A stretch of 64,000 nt of DNA, taken from contig NZ_CDBY01000067.1 in the NCBI RefSeq assembly GCF_000820125.1, positions 1 to 64,000 on the forward strand. The letters run 5' to 3'. This DNA comes from Aeromonas simiae. Lineage in GTDB: Bacteria; Pseudomonadota; Gammaproteobacteria; Enterobacterales; Aeromonadaceae. Below the pieces are notes generated by a model. The model did no database searches and was not told where the DNA came from. It saw only the letters and a list, made by a program, of their open reading frames with translations. Of this stretch, positions 27,280 to 37,030 are shown piece by piece. The position numbers were made by a program, and so were the translations under genes. Every line of letters starts with the position of its first letter. Position 1 is the first letter of the stretch.

Positions 27280-29817
27280 CTATTTACGCAGCAAGCCGAG
27301 CGGGCCACGGCTTATCAGAGTGACGAGCTGGGTCAGGATGCGTGGCAGTGCCAGCCGGCTGGCACACAGCAGGTAGCGGGGCTCCCAGCTCGGGGCAAAC
27401 TTCTCCTTGTAGCGGTGTAGTCCCTGGAAATTGTAAAAACGGCCCCCCCGGCGATAGAGGGTGTTACCGAGACGGGCCCAATAGCCGCCGAGCGGATGGT
27501 CACGCAGCCCTGACATGGGGGCCATGCCGAGATTAAAGGTGTGATAGTGCTGGGCTTTTCCCCACAGCAGCAGCTCGACGAAGAGAAAGTCCATCACGGC
27601 GCTACTGCCCGTCTCCGGGAGATAGCGCATCAAGTCGACCGAGAGGCAGGCGCGCTGCTGACCGCTCCATATATTGGCAAACCCGACCAGCCGGTCGCCC
27701 TGCCACACCAGTGCCAGTGGCGTGCTTTGCAGATAGTGAACGTCAAAATAACCCACCGAGAAGCCCTTCTCACGTCCCTGCTTGTTCAGCAGCCAGGCAT
27801 CGGAGATGGCGCGCAGCTCGCCCAACCAGGGGGCGACGGCTTCAGGCTCGATCACCGCAAAGCGCAGCCCTTCGCGGCGCCCCTTGGCGTGGCTCTGACG
27901 CAGGTTGCGCAGCCGGCTGGCGGCGAGATCGAAGCCGGTGAGATCGACAACGGCCTCCTCACCGAGCTTGTAGGGCAGCAGGCCCAACTCCAGATAGCAG
28001 GGCAGATAGCGTGGGGAGGCCTGGTAGACCACCAAGTTGGCATCCAGCTCGTCACAATGTTCGCGGCACTGCCACAAAAGCTCCTCGGCGAGCGCGGGAT
28101 CCCCCACCGGATCGCCCATCAGGATCCAGTTTCCTCCCTCACAGCCATACATGACGAAGGCCCTCCCCGACGGGTGAAACAGCAGCGACTTGTCCCCCAG
28201 CTGGGCCAGACAGCCATGGATGTCACCGTCACCGCTGACCAACTGGCGCGCCAGGGCCAGCTCGGCCGCACTCGGCGGCTCGCCAGCACGGCGCAGCGGC
28301 GCCAGCAACTGGGCCATGCCCACCGTGGCCAGCACGGCGACCACGCCGCCCATGGCGCGCAGGCCGCGTGATGCCCCGCCGTGGGGGGTGACGGTCAGCC
28401 ACAGCGCGGGGTCATACGCCACGTGGCGATAGGAGAAGAAAAGCAGCCACATGGCGCCGAGCAGGACGGCGCCGATCGCCAGCAGGCTGGCCGGCGTGAA
28501 AGGGGCGTGCAGCAGCGCCCCTTTGCGATAAAACAGCGGCGCGCAGGGGGCGATGAGCAGCAAAAAGCCCCCCAACAGCAGGGCGGACTCCCAATCACCG
28601 CCACGCAGCAGCGAGAAGAGCATGCCGGCGACCAGCAGCCCCTGAGTGATGCGAAAAGCGGTGTCATAGCGGCGATAGAGGCCGCGGGCGAGCAGCAGGA
28701 GCAGCACACCGCTGACGCTGCCGAGCAGGTGGGCGACCTCAAGCAGGGGCAGGGGAAGCAGGGTCAGCAGCGCCTCGATGCGGATGTGCATGGTCGGCAC
28801 CATGCCCACGCAGAGGAGCAGCGCGCCGGCGGCGAAGGCCCCGAGGCTGATCAGCGCCGGCAACCATTCACGGGCGCGCAGCAGGCCGCTGCGCCAGTGC
28901 GGGCGCAGGGAGAACTCGCGCAGGGTGAAGAGCAGCAGCGCTAACACAAACGGGCAGACGTAGTAGATCAGCCGATAGAGCAGCAGGGCGGCGAGCAGTT
29001 GGTTGGTCGGGAGTTGTGAACCCAATTGCAGCGTCATGGCCGCCTCGAACACCCCCAACCCTCCTGGCACGTGGGCGATGACCCCGAGCAGCGAGGCCAG
29101 CACGAAGGCGGCCAGCAGGGCGGGGTAGCTGACGCTGCCGGCCGGCAGTAGGCAGAACAGTACGGCGGCGACCGTCATCCAGTCGAGCAGGGCGAGCAGC
29201 AGTTGCAGCAGGCGCAAGCCTCGCCTCGGCAGTGACCAGGCATACTGGCGCCAGCGTACTGTGTGGTGTGGCCAGAGCAGGTAGATCCCCACCAGTGCCA
29301 GCGAGAGCAGACCGGCCATATCGAAAAGAGGCACACTCCAGCTCGGCATCAGGGCAAGCAGTGGATGGCCAGCCCCCCACAACAGGCTGATCCCCCCCAG
29401 CGAGCCGAGACCGAGAAAGAAGGTGGTGCTGCAAAAGACGATGACACGGGCGATGGCCCCGGTACTGAGCCCGAGCGCCGAGTAGCTGCGATAGCGTACC
29501 GAGCTGCCGGTGAGCAGGGCAAACCCCAGCGTGTTGGAGAAGGTGTAGGCCACAAACGAGGTCAGGGCGATGTGACGCCAGGGCAGGCGGGCGCCTGCCT
29601 GGCGGGTGGCCAGCCAGTCGTAGCCGGTGAGGCAGAGGTAACTGAGCATCGTCAGCAGCAGCGCCAAGAGGAGGGCGAGTGGCGGGCTCTGCCACAGGGC
29701 GTGGCGAATATCGCGCCAGTGCCAGTCATGGGTCAGGCGATAGAGCAGCAACAGGGCGCAGGCAAGCAGCAGCAGGCTGCACAGGGGGGCCAGCCAGTGG
29801 CGCCAGTGCAGCCTCAT
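27280..29817 (-). CDS. mprF: MprF-like phosphatidylglycerol lysyltransferase/flippase
   Basis: An 845-residue inner-membrane protein. Residues 1 to about 505 hold some fourteen hydrophobic spans, the flippase part, with VAYTFSNTLGFALLTGSSVRYR and HVPGGLGVFEAA typical of MprF/LpiA. Residues about 515-845 form the cytosolic transferase domain that takes an aminoacyl group from charged tRNA to phosphatidylglycerol; MGDPVGDPALAEELLW, LRNLRQSHAKGRREGL, FNLGMAPMSGL and the final LHRYKEKFAPSWEPRYL are family landmarks. Lysine is the usual amino acid but alanine is possible. The ATG at 29817 follows AGGAGG; an extension to 29928 is not supported. It forms an operon with the VirJ-like gene. Confidence 0.92.
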   Translation of the reverse strand: MRLHWRHWLAPLCSLLLLACALLLLYRLTHDWHWRDIRHALWQSPPLALLLALLLTMLSYLCLTGYDWLATRQAGARLPWRHIALTSFVAYTFSNTLGFALLTGSSVRYRSYSALGLSTGAIARVIVFCSTTFFLGLGSLGGISLLWGAGHPLLALMPSWSVPLFDMAGLLSLALVGIYLLWPHHTVRWRQYAWSLPRRGLRLLQLLLALLDWMTVAAVLFCLLPAGSVSYPALLAAFVLASLLGVIAHVPGGLGVFEAAMTLQLGSQLPTNQLLAALLLYRLIYYVCPFVLALLLFTLREFSLRPHWRSGLLRAREWLPALISLGAFAAGALLLCVGMVPTMHIRIEALLTLLPLPLLEVAHLLGSVSGVLLLLLARGLYRRYDTAFRITQGLLVAGMLFSLLRGGDWESALLLGGFLLLIAPCAPLFYRKGALLHAPFTPASLLAIGAVLLGAMWLLFFSYRHVAYDPALWLTVTPHGGASRGLRAMGGVVAVLATVGMAQLLAPLRRAGEPPSAAELALARQLVSGDGDIHGCLAQLGDKSLLFHPSGRAFVMYGCEGGNWILMGDPVGDPALAEELLWQCREHCDELDANLVVYQASPRYLPCYLELGLLPYKLGEEAVVDLTGFDLAASRLRNLRQSHAKGRREGLRFAVIEPEAVAPWLGELRAISDAWLLNKQGREKGFSVGYFDVHYLQSTPLALVWQGDRLVGFANIWSGQQRACLSVDLMRYLPETGSSAVMDFLFVELLLWGKAQHYHTFNLGMAPMSGLRDHPLGGYWARLGNTLYRRGGRFYNFQGLHRYKEKFAPSWEPRYLLCASRLALPRILTQLVTLISRGPLGLLRK

Positions 29818-29920
29818 GCGCGCCTCCTGGCCGCACCTTGGCGCGAACCCAAAAGAGGGTCCGGCCCCTCCAGGCAGGAGGTGGGCCGGACAAAGGGGAA
29901 AAGTGACATGGGATATGCCC

Positions 29921-29950
29921 AGAGCCAAACAAACTACGCGCAGAGCGTAG
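29921..29950 (-). terminator. Possible terminator after glnD
   Basis: On the minus strand the stem CTACGC / GCGTAG is followed by TTTGTTT. The stem is only 6 bp and lies about 70 bases beyond the glnD stop, so the call is tentative. Confidence 0.45.
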
Positions 29951-30022
29951 CTGCGGTGAGCACAACCTGTCAGTGGGCGTTGAGTGACCGTCTGTAACCA
30001 AATGTACAGACAGTACGGGGAG

Positions 30023-32641
30023 TTAGCCCTCGGTCAGCTCGGCCAACTGCTGGATCAGCCGCTCCTCCAGCTGGCGCTGCTGCGCCAAGTCCAGTGGTTC
30101 CCCCTCCAGGGTGGTGAGGCTGAAAAAGTCCTCCACCCGCTCGCCGATGGTGGTGATCTTGGCGGCGTGCAGCGCCAGTCCGCACTGCTGGAAGACGGCG
30201 CCGATGCGCGCCAGCAGGCCGGGCGCATCGAGGGCGATCAGCTCGACTAAGGTGTGGCGCACCTCGCCCTTGTGGGGCAAAAAGGTGACCCGGGTCGGGA
30301 CATTGAACTGGCGATGGCGGCGCGAAAGGGGTTTGCTGCGCAGCACCAGCTTGCCCGGCTCCTCCAGCGCCTTCTCCAGCGCCCCCTTGATGGTGGCGAT
30401 GCGGTTAGGGCTGATGGGCTGGCCATTGGGCTCGAGCACGATGAAGGTATCGAGCACGAAGCCGGTGCGTGAGCTCATGATCTGGGCATCGTGGATGTTG
30501 AGGTTCTTCTGATCCAGTGCTGAGGCCACGGTGGCAAACAGGTTGGGCATGTCGCGGCAATAGATAAACAGCTCGCTGCCGCCCCGGCTGGTGTGTTTGC
30601 CCACCAGCACCAGCGGCACCGAGGGATCGGCGTGGGCCAGGATGTGGCGGGTGTGCCAGGCGATCTGCTCCGGGGTGTGACGCAGGAAATAGTCGGCCTT
30701 GAAGTCGCTCCACAGCTGGGTCACCGCCTCGTCGCTGGCCTCTTGCAGCAGCTGGCGGGCCTGGCGCTGGTTCTCGCGGATCTTGAGGCGCATGTCGGGC
30801 GGGTTCTCCAGCCCCTGGCGCAGCGCCTTCTGGGTGGCGAAGAACAGCTCGCGCAGCAGGGTGCCTTTCCAGTCGTTCCACAGGGTGTCGTTGGTGGCGC
30901 AGATATCGGCCACGGTGAGGCAGCAGAGCAGCTCGAGGTGCAGCTCGTCGCGCACCTTCTGGGCAAAGTCGGTGATGACGTCCGGATCATAGATATCGCG
31001 GCGCTGGGCGGTCACTGACATCAATAGGTGGTGGCGCACCAGCCAGGCGACCAGCCGGCTCTCGTAGCGATCAAAGCCGTGCAGCTGGCAGAACTCCAGG
31101 GCATCGACGGCGCCGAGTTCGGAGTGATCCCCCTTGCGGCCCTTGGCGATGTCGTGGAACAGGGCGGCCACGAACAAGAGCTCGGGCTTGCGCAACTGGT
31201 TGAACAGCTCGTGGCAGAGCGGGTGGGGTTTGCGGCTGGCCGGATCGGTGAAGAAGTGGAAGTGCTTGAACAGGCGATGGGTGTGCTCATCCACCGTGTA
31301 AGCGTGGAACATGTCGAACTGCATCTGGCCGACGATGAGGTGCCACTGGGGCAGGTAGGCCGCCAGGATGCCGTATTTGTGCATCAGGGTCAGCGGCAAT
31401 CCAATGCCGCCTGGGTGGCGCAGCAGGGCGATGAACAGGCGGCGGCACTCGGGAATGTCCTGCAACCAGCAGCCGAGCTTGCGCCGAGCCTCGCGCAGCT
31501 GGCGCAAGGTGGCCGAATGGATGCCGGTCACATTGGGGTGCTGGGCGATCTGGTAGAAAAGACGCAAGATGGCCGCCGGCTCGCGGCCGAACAGGTCGGG
31601 CTCGACCGCATCGATGAGGCGACCCCGCAGCTGGAACTCGTCGCTGATGCGGCGCACGTCCATGGCGCTGTTGCCGAGGATGGCCTCGTCAAACAGTTGC
31701 AGCAGCATCTCATTGAGCTCGGCCACCCGGCGCACCGTCTGGTAGAAGCGCTTCATCATCTGCTCGACCGGGCCGTTACCCTCGCCGGTGAAACCGAGGA
31801 TCTCGGCCACGGTGCGCTGCCTGTCGAACAGCAGGCGGTTGTCCCCCCGGTTGATGGCCAGATGCAGGGCGAAGCGCACCTGCCACAGGAAGGTCTGGCA
31901 ATCTTGCAGCTCCTGGTACTCGGCCTGGTTGAGAAAGCCCTGGCTGCTCATCTCGGCCAGCGAGGTGGCGCCAAAGTGACGGCGGGCGACCCAGGCCAGG
32001 GTCTGGATATCGCGCATGCCCCCCGGGTTGCTCTTGATGTCCGGCTCAAGCTTGTAGGCGGTGCCCTGGAACTGACGGTGACGGTCGATCTGCTCCTGGC
32101 GTTTGGCCTCGAAGAAGGCCTCGCTCGGCCAGAACAGCGAGGGGGCGGTGGCGGCTTGCAGGGCGACGAAGCCCGGCTCATGGCCGGTGATGTAGCGCGC
32201 CTCGATGAGGTTAGTGGCCACCGTGATGTCACGCTCTCCTTGGGCGACACACTCGGCGACGCTGCGCACCGACTGGCCCACTTCGAGGCGCAGATCCCAC
32301 AAGAGCGCGATGAAGTCGCCGATACGCAGCCCCAGCACTTCGTCCGGCTCCTCTTGGTAGAGCAGCAGCAAGTCGATATCGGAGTGGGGGTGCAGCTCGC
32401 CACGGCCATACCCGCCGACGGCGATCAGGGTCAGCCCCGCCACCTTGTCGAAACCGAACTGTTGCCACAGTTGGGTCAGCAGGGCATCCATGAAGCGTGA
32501 GCGCTCTGCCACCAACTGGGTGACCGGCTCGCCTTGGCGAAAACGTTCGGCCAGGCGCGCTGAAAACTGATGCAGTGCACTGCGATAGGCTTCACGTTCG
32601 AGAGGTTGGGCGCAGGAGGGGAGCAGGGAGAGATCGTCCAT
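30023..32641 (-). CDS. glnD: PII uridylyltransferase/uridylyl-removing enzyme GlnD
   Basis: An 872-residue cytosolic sensor that uridylylates PII when glutamine is low and removes UMP when it is high. The nucleotidyltransferase site is GGYGRGELHPHSDIDLLLL at about residues 76-94. The middle HD domain contains ALFHDIAKGRKGDHSELG, and two C-terminal ACT domains (LFATVASALDQKNLNIHDAQI and GLLARIGAVFQQCGLALHAAKI regions) bind glutamine. The ATG at 32641 gives the family N-terminus; the frame is open further upstream into the map terminator, which is not coding. It lies downstream of map in the conserved order. Confidence 0.95.
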   Translation of the reverse strand: MDDLSLLPSCAQPLEREAYRSALHQFSARLAERFRQGEPVTQLVAERSRFMDALLTQLWQQFGFDKVAGLTLIAVGGYGRGELHPHSDIDLLLLYQEEPDEVLGLRIGDFIALLWDLRLEVGQSVRSVAECVAQGERDITVATNLIEARYITGHEPGFVALQAATAPSLFWPSEAFFEAKRQEQIDRHRQFQGTAYKLEPDIKSNPGGMRDIQTLAWVARRHFGATSLAEMSSQGFLNQAEYQELQDCQTFLWQVRFALHLAINRGDNRLLFDRQRTVAEILGFTGEGNGPVEQMMKRFYQTVRRVAELNEMLLQLFDEAILGNSAMDVRRISDEFQLRGRLIDAVEPDLFGREPAAILRLFYQIAQHPNVTGIHSATLRQLREARRKLGCWLQDIPECRRLFIALLRHPGGIGLPLTLMHKYGILAAYLPQWHLIVGQMQFDMFHAYTVDEHTHRLFKHFHFFTDPASRKPHPLCHELFNQLRKPELLFVAALFHDIAKGRKGDHSELGAVDALEFCQLHGFDRYESRLVAWLVRHHLLMSVTAQRRDIYDPDVITDFAQKVRDELHLELLCCLTVADICATNDTLWNDWKGTLLRELFFATQKALRQGLENPPDMRLKIRENQRQARQLLQEASDEAVTQLWSDFKADYFLRHTPEQIAWHTRHILAHADPSVPLVLVGKHTSRGGSELFIYCRDMPNLFATVASALDQKNLNIHDAQIMSSRTGFVLDTFIVLEPNGQPISPNRIATIKGALEKALEEPGKLVLRSKPLSRRHRQFNVPTRVTFLPHKGEVRHTLVELIALDAPGLLARIGAVFQQCGLALHAAKITTIGERVEDFFSLTTLEGEPLDLAQQRQLEERLIQQLAELTEG

Positions 32642-32655
32642 GGGGTCTCGCTTAA

Positions 32656-32683
32656 GTGAAAGACCCCGGCGTGGCCGGGGTCT
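32656..32683 (-). terminator. Hairpin between map and glnD
   Basis: A perfect 10-bp stem AGACCCCGGC / GCCGGGGTCT with loop CAC on the minus strand is followed by only three T residues. It may partly terminate map transcripts. Confidence 0.6.
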
Positions 32684-32691
32684 GCATGATA

Positions 32692-33480
32692 TCAGGCGTG
32701 CTTGATGATGCGCTCGAGGGTTTCGTCGTTGCGCAGGGTCAGCACCTCGCAGCCATCCTCGGTCACCAGCAGGGTGTGTTCCCACTGGGCCGAGTCACCG
32801 CCATCCTTGGTGGTCACGGTCCAGCCATCCTTCGGATTGATCTTGCAGTGGTGCTTCTTGGTGTTGACCATCGGCTCGATGGTGAAACACATGCCGGGCT
32901 TGAGTTCGAGCTTGGCGCTGTTGCGATAATGCAGGATCTGCGGCTCTTCGTGGAACTCTTTGCCAATGCCGTGACCGCAGTAGTCACGCACCACGGAGAA
33001 GCCGGCCTTCTCGGCGATGGGCTGGATGATGGCGCCGATCTCGGTGATGCACATGCCGGGGCGCACCTGACGGATGGCGGCGTAGAGGCTCTCCTGGGTC
33101 ACCTTGCACAGCTGGTGGCGCAGCGGTGTGGTCTGGCCGACGATGAACATGGCCGAGGTATCGCCGTGATAGTCATCCTTGATGACGGTGATGTCGAGGT
33201 TGACGATGTCCCCTTCGCGCAGCTTCTTGTGATTGGGGATGCCATGACAGATGACGTCGTTGACCGAGGTGCAGATCGACTTGGGAAAACCGTGATAGTT
33301 GAGCGGGGCCGGAATGGCCTGCTGCACGTTGACGATGTGGTCGTGGCACAGGGTATTGAGCTCATCGGTGGTGACGCCAGCCTTGATATGGGGGGCGATC
33401 ATCTCGAGCACTTCGGCGGCCAGGCGGCCGGCAACGCGCATCTTTTCTATCTCTTCGGGGGTCTTGATCTGGACAGTCAT
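32692..33480 (-). CDS. map: Methionine aminopeptidase type I
   Basis: A 262-residue metalloenzyme that removes the initiator methionine from new proteins. The start MTVQIKTPEEIEKMRVAGRLAAEVLEMI and the metal ligands in NLDITVIKDDYHGDTSAMF (two Asp), YCGHGIGKEFHEEP (His), MCFTIEPMV (Glu) and QWEHTLLVT (Glu) are all present. Length is near E. coli Map (264). The ATG at 33480 is the family start; an upstream extension to 33564 has no similarity. It is divergent from rpsB, as in E. coli. Confidence 0.96.
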   Translation of the reverse strand: MTVQIKTPEEIEKMRVAGRLAAEVLEMIAPHIKAGVTTDELNTLCHDHIVNVQQAIPAPLNYHGFPKSICTSVNDVICHGIPNHKKLREGDIVNLDITVIKDDYHGDTSAMFIVGQTTPLRHQLCKVTQESLYAAIRQVRPGMCITEIGAIIQPIAEKAGFSVVRDYCGHGIGKEFHEEPQILHYRNSAKLELKPGMCFTIEPMVNTKKHHCKINPKDGWTVTTKDGGDSAQWEHTLLVTEDGCEVLTLRNDETLERIIKHA

Positions 33481-33690
33481 GGCTTCTCTCTTGGTGCCCT
33501 TCTCATGCCGGGCGACGCGCCAGGCGGGGCAACTGAAAACGGTTTGCGTTTGCAACAGGTTCAAAATTTTACCCGCAACCCCCCTTCAAGTTCCAGTGTG
33601 ATTGTCATCACGGCGCCATGGAGGGCGCTCATGATGGTTCAGTCGGGCGCCTGACGGTACCATGCCAAGGTGGTGTTTCATCCGTGACTA

Positions 33691-33699
33691 TGGTATAAA
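33691..33699 (+). promoter_or_regulatory. Extended -10 promoter element for rpsB
   Basis: TGGTATAAA fits the TGnTATAAT extended -10 form. No strong -35 is seen, as is common with such promoters. Transcription would start near 33706 and give a leader of about 130 bases. Confidence 0.6.
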
Positions 33700-33705
33700 G
33701 CGCGC

Positions 33706-33836
33706 CGAACCTGGGTCTGTCCCGGGTTTTCCACCCTAACCTAAACAACACACACACATCGACACCTGTGCCGGGGTGCCCCTTGCGGGTCGGTTACATG
33801 GGATGTGTGGAGGCCTAACCCCAATAGAGGTATAAA
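33706..33836 (+). promoter_or_regulatory. rpsB 5' leader, candidate S2 autoregulatory RNA
   Basis: The leader contains a hairpin AACCTGGG (33708-33715) / CCCGGGTT (33721-33728) and a longer structure closed by CACACATC (33753-33760) / GATGTGTG (33802-33809) with an inner GGGG/CCCC stem. In E. coli the rpsB leader (also listed as the tff RNA) mediates repression of rpsB by S2. Position and structure fit, but equivalence is inferred. Confidence 0.55.
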
Positions 33837-34565
33837 ATGGCTAAAGTTTCTATGCGCGACATGCTGCAAGCCGGCGTCCACTTCGGTCACCAAACCCGTT
33901 ACTGGAACCCCAAGATGAAGTCTTACATCTTCGGTGCTCGTAACGGCGTTCACATCGTGAACCTGGAAAAGACCGTTCCGATGTTCGACGATGCCATGAA
34001 CTTCCTGAGCTCCACTGCTGCCAAGAAGGGCAAGGTTCTGTTCGTCGGTACCAAGCGTGCTGCCTCTGAAGCCGTCAAGGAAGCTGCTTCCCGTTGCGAT
34101 CAGTTCTATGTGAACCATCGCTGGCTGGGCGGCATGCTGACCAACTGGAAGACCGTTCGTCAGTCCATCAAGCGTCTGAAGGATCTGGAGACCCAGAGCC
34201 AAGACGGTACCTTCGACAAGCTGACCAAGAAAGAGGCGCTGATGCGTACTCGCGAAATGGAAAAGCTGGAGAAGAGCCTGGGCGGTATCAAGGACATGGG
34301 CGGCCTGCCTGACGCACTGTTCGTGATCGATGCCGAGCACGAGCACATCGCCATCAAGGAAGCCAACAACCTGGGTATCCCGGTAATTTCTGTCGTTGAT
34401 ACCAACTCCAACCCGGATGGCATTGACTACATCATCCCGGGTAACGACGACGCCATCCGCGCCGTACAACTGTACCTAAACGCTGCTGCCGACACCGTGC
34501 TGGAAGCCCGCGAGCAGGACATCGTTGTTCAAGCCGAGAAAGATGGCTTCGTTGAAGCTGAGTAA
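33837..34565 (+). CDS. rpsB: 30S ribosomal protein S2
   Basis: A 242-residue ribosomal protein, nearly the length of E. coli S2 (241). [40 protein letters not shown] and [18 protein letters not shown] are conserved throughout bacteria. It binds late to the 30S subunit and helps recruit S1. Codon use is strongly of the highly expressed type. A GAGG SD lies before the ATG. A hairpin with a T-rich tail follows, then tsf. Confidence 0.98.
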   Translation: MAKVSMRDMLQAGVHFGHQTRYWNPKMKSYIFGARNGVHIVNLEKTVPMFDDAMNFLSSTAAKKGKVLFVGTKRAASEAVKEAASRCDQFYVNHRWLGGMLTNWKTVRQSIKRLKDLETQSQDGTFDKLTKKEALMRTREMEKLEKSLGGIKDMGGLPDALFVIDAEHEHIAIKEANNLGIPVISVVDTNSNPDGIDYIIPGNDDAIRAVQLYLNAAADTVLEAREQDIVVQAEKDGFVEAE

Positions 34566-34616
34566 TAAATAAGGTCTGTAAAGCCCTTTTATTGACCAAG
34601 CTGAAACATTGGTTGG

Positions 34617-34647
34617 CAGGGGCCCTTGATGGCCCCTGTTTCTTGTT
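34617..34647 (+). terminator. Terminator/attenuator between rpsB and tsf
   Basis: The stem CAGGGGCC / GGCCCCTG is followed by TTTCTTGTT. Since rpsB and tsf are normally co-transcribed, it probably acts as a partial terminator. Confidence 0.7.
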
Positions 34648-34671
34648 AATTCGAGACCGAGGATACTGGAC

Positions 34672-35553
34672 ATGGCAAACATTTCTGCCGCCCTGGTAAA
34701 AGAACTGCGCGAGCGCACTGCCGCTGGCATGATGGATTGCAAAAAAGCGCTGGAAGAGGCCGCTGGTGATATCGAGCTGGCGATCGAAAACATGCGTAAA
34801 TCCGGCCAGGCTAAGGCTGCCAAGAAGGCTGGCCGTATCGCCGCCGAAGGCGTCATCTTCGCCCGCACCGAAGGCAACGTTGCCGTTCTGATCGAGCTGA
34901 ACTGCGAAACTGACTTCGTTTCCAAGGATGCCAGCTTCCTGGCCATGGGTCAGAAGATCGCTGAGATCGCTGCAACCCAGAAGATTGCTGACGTTGACGC
35001 CCTGAAGGCCGCTGACTTCGGTAACGGTGAGACCGTTGAGCTGACCATCACCAACCTGATCGCCAAGATCGGTGAGAACATGAACCTGCGCCGCGTGGTG
35101 CTGGTGGAAGGTGACAACCTGGGCACCTACGTTCACGGCTCCCGCATCGGTGTTATCACCAAGCTGGCCGGTGGTACCGACGAGCTGGCCAAAGATCTGG
35201 CCATGCACGTTGCGGCCAACAGCCCGCAATTCGTTAAGCCGGAAGACGTGTCTGCCGAAGTGGTCGCCAAAGAGCGCGAAATCCAGATCGACATCGCCAT
35301 CAACTCCGGCAAGCCGAAAGACATCGCCGAGAAGATGGTTGAAGGCCGCATGAAGAAGTTCACCGGTGAGGTTTCCCTGACTGGTCAGCCGTTCGTGAAG
35401 GATCCTTCCATGACCGTTGCCGAGCTGCTGAAGAAAGAAGGCGCTGACGTTGTCTCCTTCACCCGCTACGAAGTAGGCGAAGGCATCGAGAAGCAGGAAA
35501 CCGACTTCGCCGCCGAAGTGGCTGCCCAGATCGCTGCCGCTCAAAAGGCCTAA
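34672..35553 (+). CDS. tsf: Elongation factor Ts
   Basis: A 293-residue guanine-nucleotide exchange factor for EF-Tu. The signature [21 protein letters not shown] and the core [13 protein letters not shown], with the TDFV motif that contacts EF-Tu, are present. Total length is ten residues above E. coli EF-Ts (283). Codon use is of the highly expressed type. It lies between two hairpins, in the conserved rpsB-tsf-pyrH-frr order. Confidence 0.98.
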   Translation: MANISAALVKELRERTAAGMMDCKKALEEAAGDIELAIENMRKSGQAKAAKKAGRIAAEGVIFARTEGNVAVLIELNCETDFVSKDASFLAMGQKIAEIAATQKIADVDALKAADFGNGETVELTITNLIAKIGENMNLRRVVLVEGDNLGTYVHGSRIGVITKLAGGTDELAKDLAMHVAANSPQFVKPEDVSAEVVAKEREIQIDIAINSGKPKDIAEKMVEGRMKKFTGEVSLTGQPFVKDPSMTVAELLKKEGADVVSFTRYEVGEGIEKQETDFAAEVAAQIAAAQKA

Positions 35554-35577
35554 TTGAACCGGTTTTACCGTTCCCCG

Positions 35578-35605
35578 GACCGCGACTGATGTCGCGGTCT
35601 TTATA
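35578..35605 (+). terminator. Terminator/attenuator between tsf and pyrH
   Basis: A perfect 9-bp stem GACCGCGAC / GTCGCGGTC with loop TGAT is followed by TTTAT. It probably lowers expression of pyrH relative to tsf. Confidence 0.75.
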
Positions 35606-35623
35606 TGACCAGGAATCAGTCTC

Positions 35624-36358
35624 ATGAGTACCAATCCCAAGCCAGCATACAGACGTGTTCTTCTTAAGTTGAGCGGTGAAGCCCTGCAGGGCGCAGAGGG
35701 TTTCGGCATCGATCCGGCCGTCCTGGATCGTATGGCGCAAGAGATCAAGGAGCTGGTCGAGCTGGGGGTTCAGGTCGGTCTGGTCATCGGTGGCGGCAAC
35801 CTGTTCCGTGGTGCCGGCCTCGCCAAGGCGGGAATGAACCGCGTGGTGGGCGACCACATGGGTATGTTGGCGACCGTGATGAACGGCTTGGCCATGCGTG
35901 ATGCCCTGCATCGTGCTTATGTGAATGCCCGTCTGATGTCTGCCATCTCCTTGCAGGGGATCTGCGACTCCTATACCTGGGCCGAGGCGATCAGCCATCT
36001 GCGCGCCGGTAAGGTCGTCATCTTCTCTGCCGGTACTGGCAACCCTTTCTTCACCACCGACTCTGCAGCTTGCCTGCGCGGCATCGAGATCGAAGCCGAC
36101 GTTGTGCTCAAGGCGACCAAGGTCGATGGTGTCTACAGTGATGATCCGGTTAAGAATCCGGATGCAGTGATGTATCATGAGCTGAGCTACGACGAGGTGC
36201 TCGACAAGGAGCTCAAGGTCATGGATCTCGCGGCCTTCACCCTGGCCCGTGACCACGATCTGCCGATCCGCGTGTTCAACATGAACAAACCGGGTGCCCT
36301 GCGCCGTGTGTTGATGGGTGAGCCTGAAGGTACCTTGATCCACCATCTCGGCAAGTAA
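35624..36358 (+). CDS. pyrH: UMP kinase
   Basis: A 244-residue amino-acid-kinase-fold enzyme that phosphorylates UMP to [32 protein letters not shown] and [17 protein letters not shown] are the nucleotide and UMP binding segments; [27 protein letters not shown] is also family-specific. In E. coli the enzyme is a hexamer activated by GTP and inhibited by UTP. The ATG at 35624 lies after an AGGAA. frr follows after 43 bases. Confidence 0.97.
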   Translation: MSTNPKPAYRRVLLKLSGEALQGAEGFGIDPAVLDRMAQEIKELVELGVQVGLVIGGGNLFRGAGLAKAGMNRVVGDHMGMLATVMNGLAMRDALHRAYVNARLMSAISLQGICDSYTWAEAISHLRAGKVVIFSAGTGNPFFTTDSAACLRGIEIEADVVLKATKVDGVYSDDPVKNPDAVMYHELSYDEVLDKELKVMDLAAFTLARDHDLPIRVFNMNKPGALRRVLMGEPEGTLIHHLGK

Positions 36359-36401
36359 CAACGTCGGATCCACTGCCCACGAATTACAAGGAAATACCAC
36401 C

Positions 36402-36959
36402 GTGATCAACGAGATTAAGAACGATGCCAAAGAGCGCATGAACAAAAGTGTGGAAGCGCTCAAGACCCAGATGTCCAAGATCCGTACCGGCCGTGCTCAC
36501 CCGAGCCTGCTCGATGGTATCCAGGTTGAGTACTACGGCTCCGCCACGCCGCTCAAGCAGCTGGCTAACGTGGTGGCCGAAGACTCCCGTACTCTGGCGC
36601 TGACCGTGTTCGATCGCACCATGATCCAGGCGGTCGAGAAGGCGATCATGAGTTCCGATCTGGGCCTGAACCCGGCCACTGCCGGCACCACGATGCGTAT
36701 TCCGCTGCCGCCGCTGACCGAAGAGCGTCGTCGGGATCTGACCAAGGTCGTTCGCGCTGAAGCAGAAAACGCCCGTGTGGCCGTGCGCAACATCCGTCGT
36801 GATGCCAATGCCGACCTCAAGGCACTGCTCAAAGATAAAGAGATCTCCGAGGATGACGACCGTCGCGCTCAGGACGATATCCAGAAGCTGACCGATACCT
36901 ACGTCAAGCTGGTGGATGAAGCCTTGGCCGCGAAGGAAAAGGAGCTGATGGAAATCTAA
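36402..36959 (+). CDS. frr: Ribosome recycling factor
   Basis: A 185-residue two-domain protein that, with EF-G, splits the ribosome after termination. [23 protein letters not shown], the [10 protein letters not shown] hinge region and [16 protein letters not shown] are diagnostic; length equals E. coli RRF (185). The start is GTG at 36402, placed after the SD AAGGAAA. A terminator-like hairpin separates it from uppS. Confidence 0.97.
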   Translation: MINEIKNDAKERMNKSVEALKTQMSKIRTGRAHPSLLDGIQVEYYGSATPLKQLANVVAEDSRTLALTVFDRTMIQAVEKAIMSSDLGLNPATAGTTMRIPLPPLTEERRRDLTKVVRAEAENARVAVRNIRRDANADLKALLKDKEISEDDDRRAQDDIQKLTDTYVKLVDEALAAKEKELMEI

Positions 36960-36980
36960 GGCTCCGACAGGTATATTACG

Positions 36981-37017
36981 AGCGCCGTACAGCCCCCTGT
37001 GCGGCGCTTTTCTGTTT
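36981..37017 (+). terminator. Terminator between frr and uppS
   Basis: A 12-bp stem AGCGCCGTACAG / CTGTGCGGCGCT (one T-G pair) with loop CCCC is followed by TTTCTGTTT. It overlaps the region just before the uppS SD. Confidence 0.8.
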
Positions 37018-37030
37018 GTGGGAGATATGC

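Larger units (their letters stand above)
33481..33836. other. Divergent map-rpsB control region
   Basis: About 355 bases hold the promoters of map and rpsB and the rpsB leader. An extended -10 promoter at 33691-33699 and two RNA hairpins are described separately. The map promoter on the minus strand was not resolved. Confidence 0.6.
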
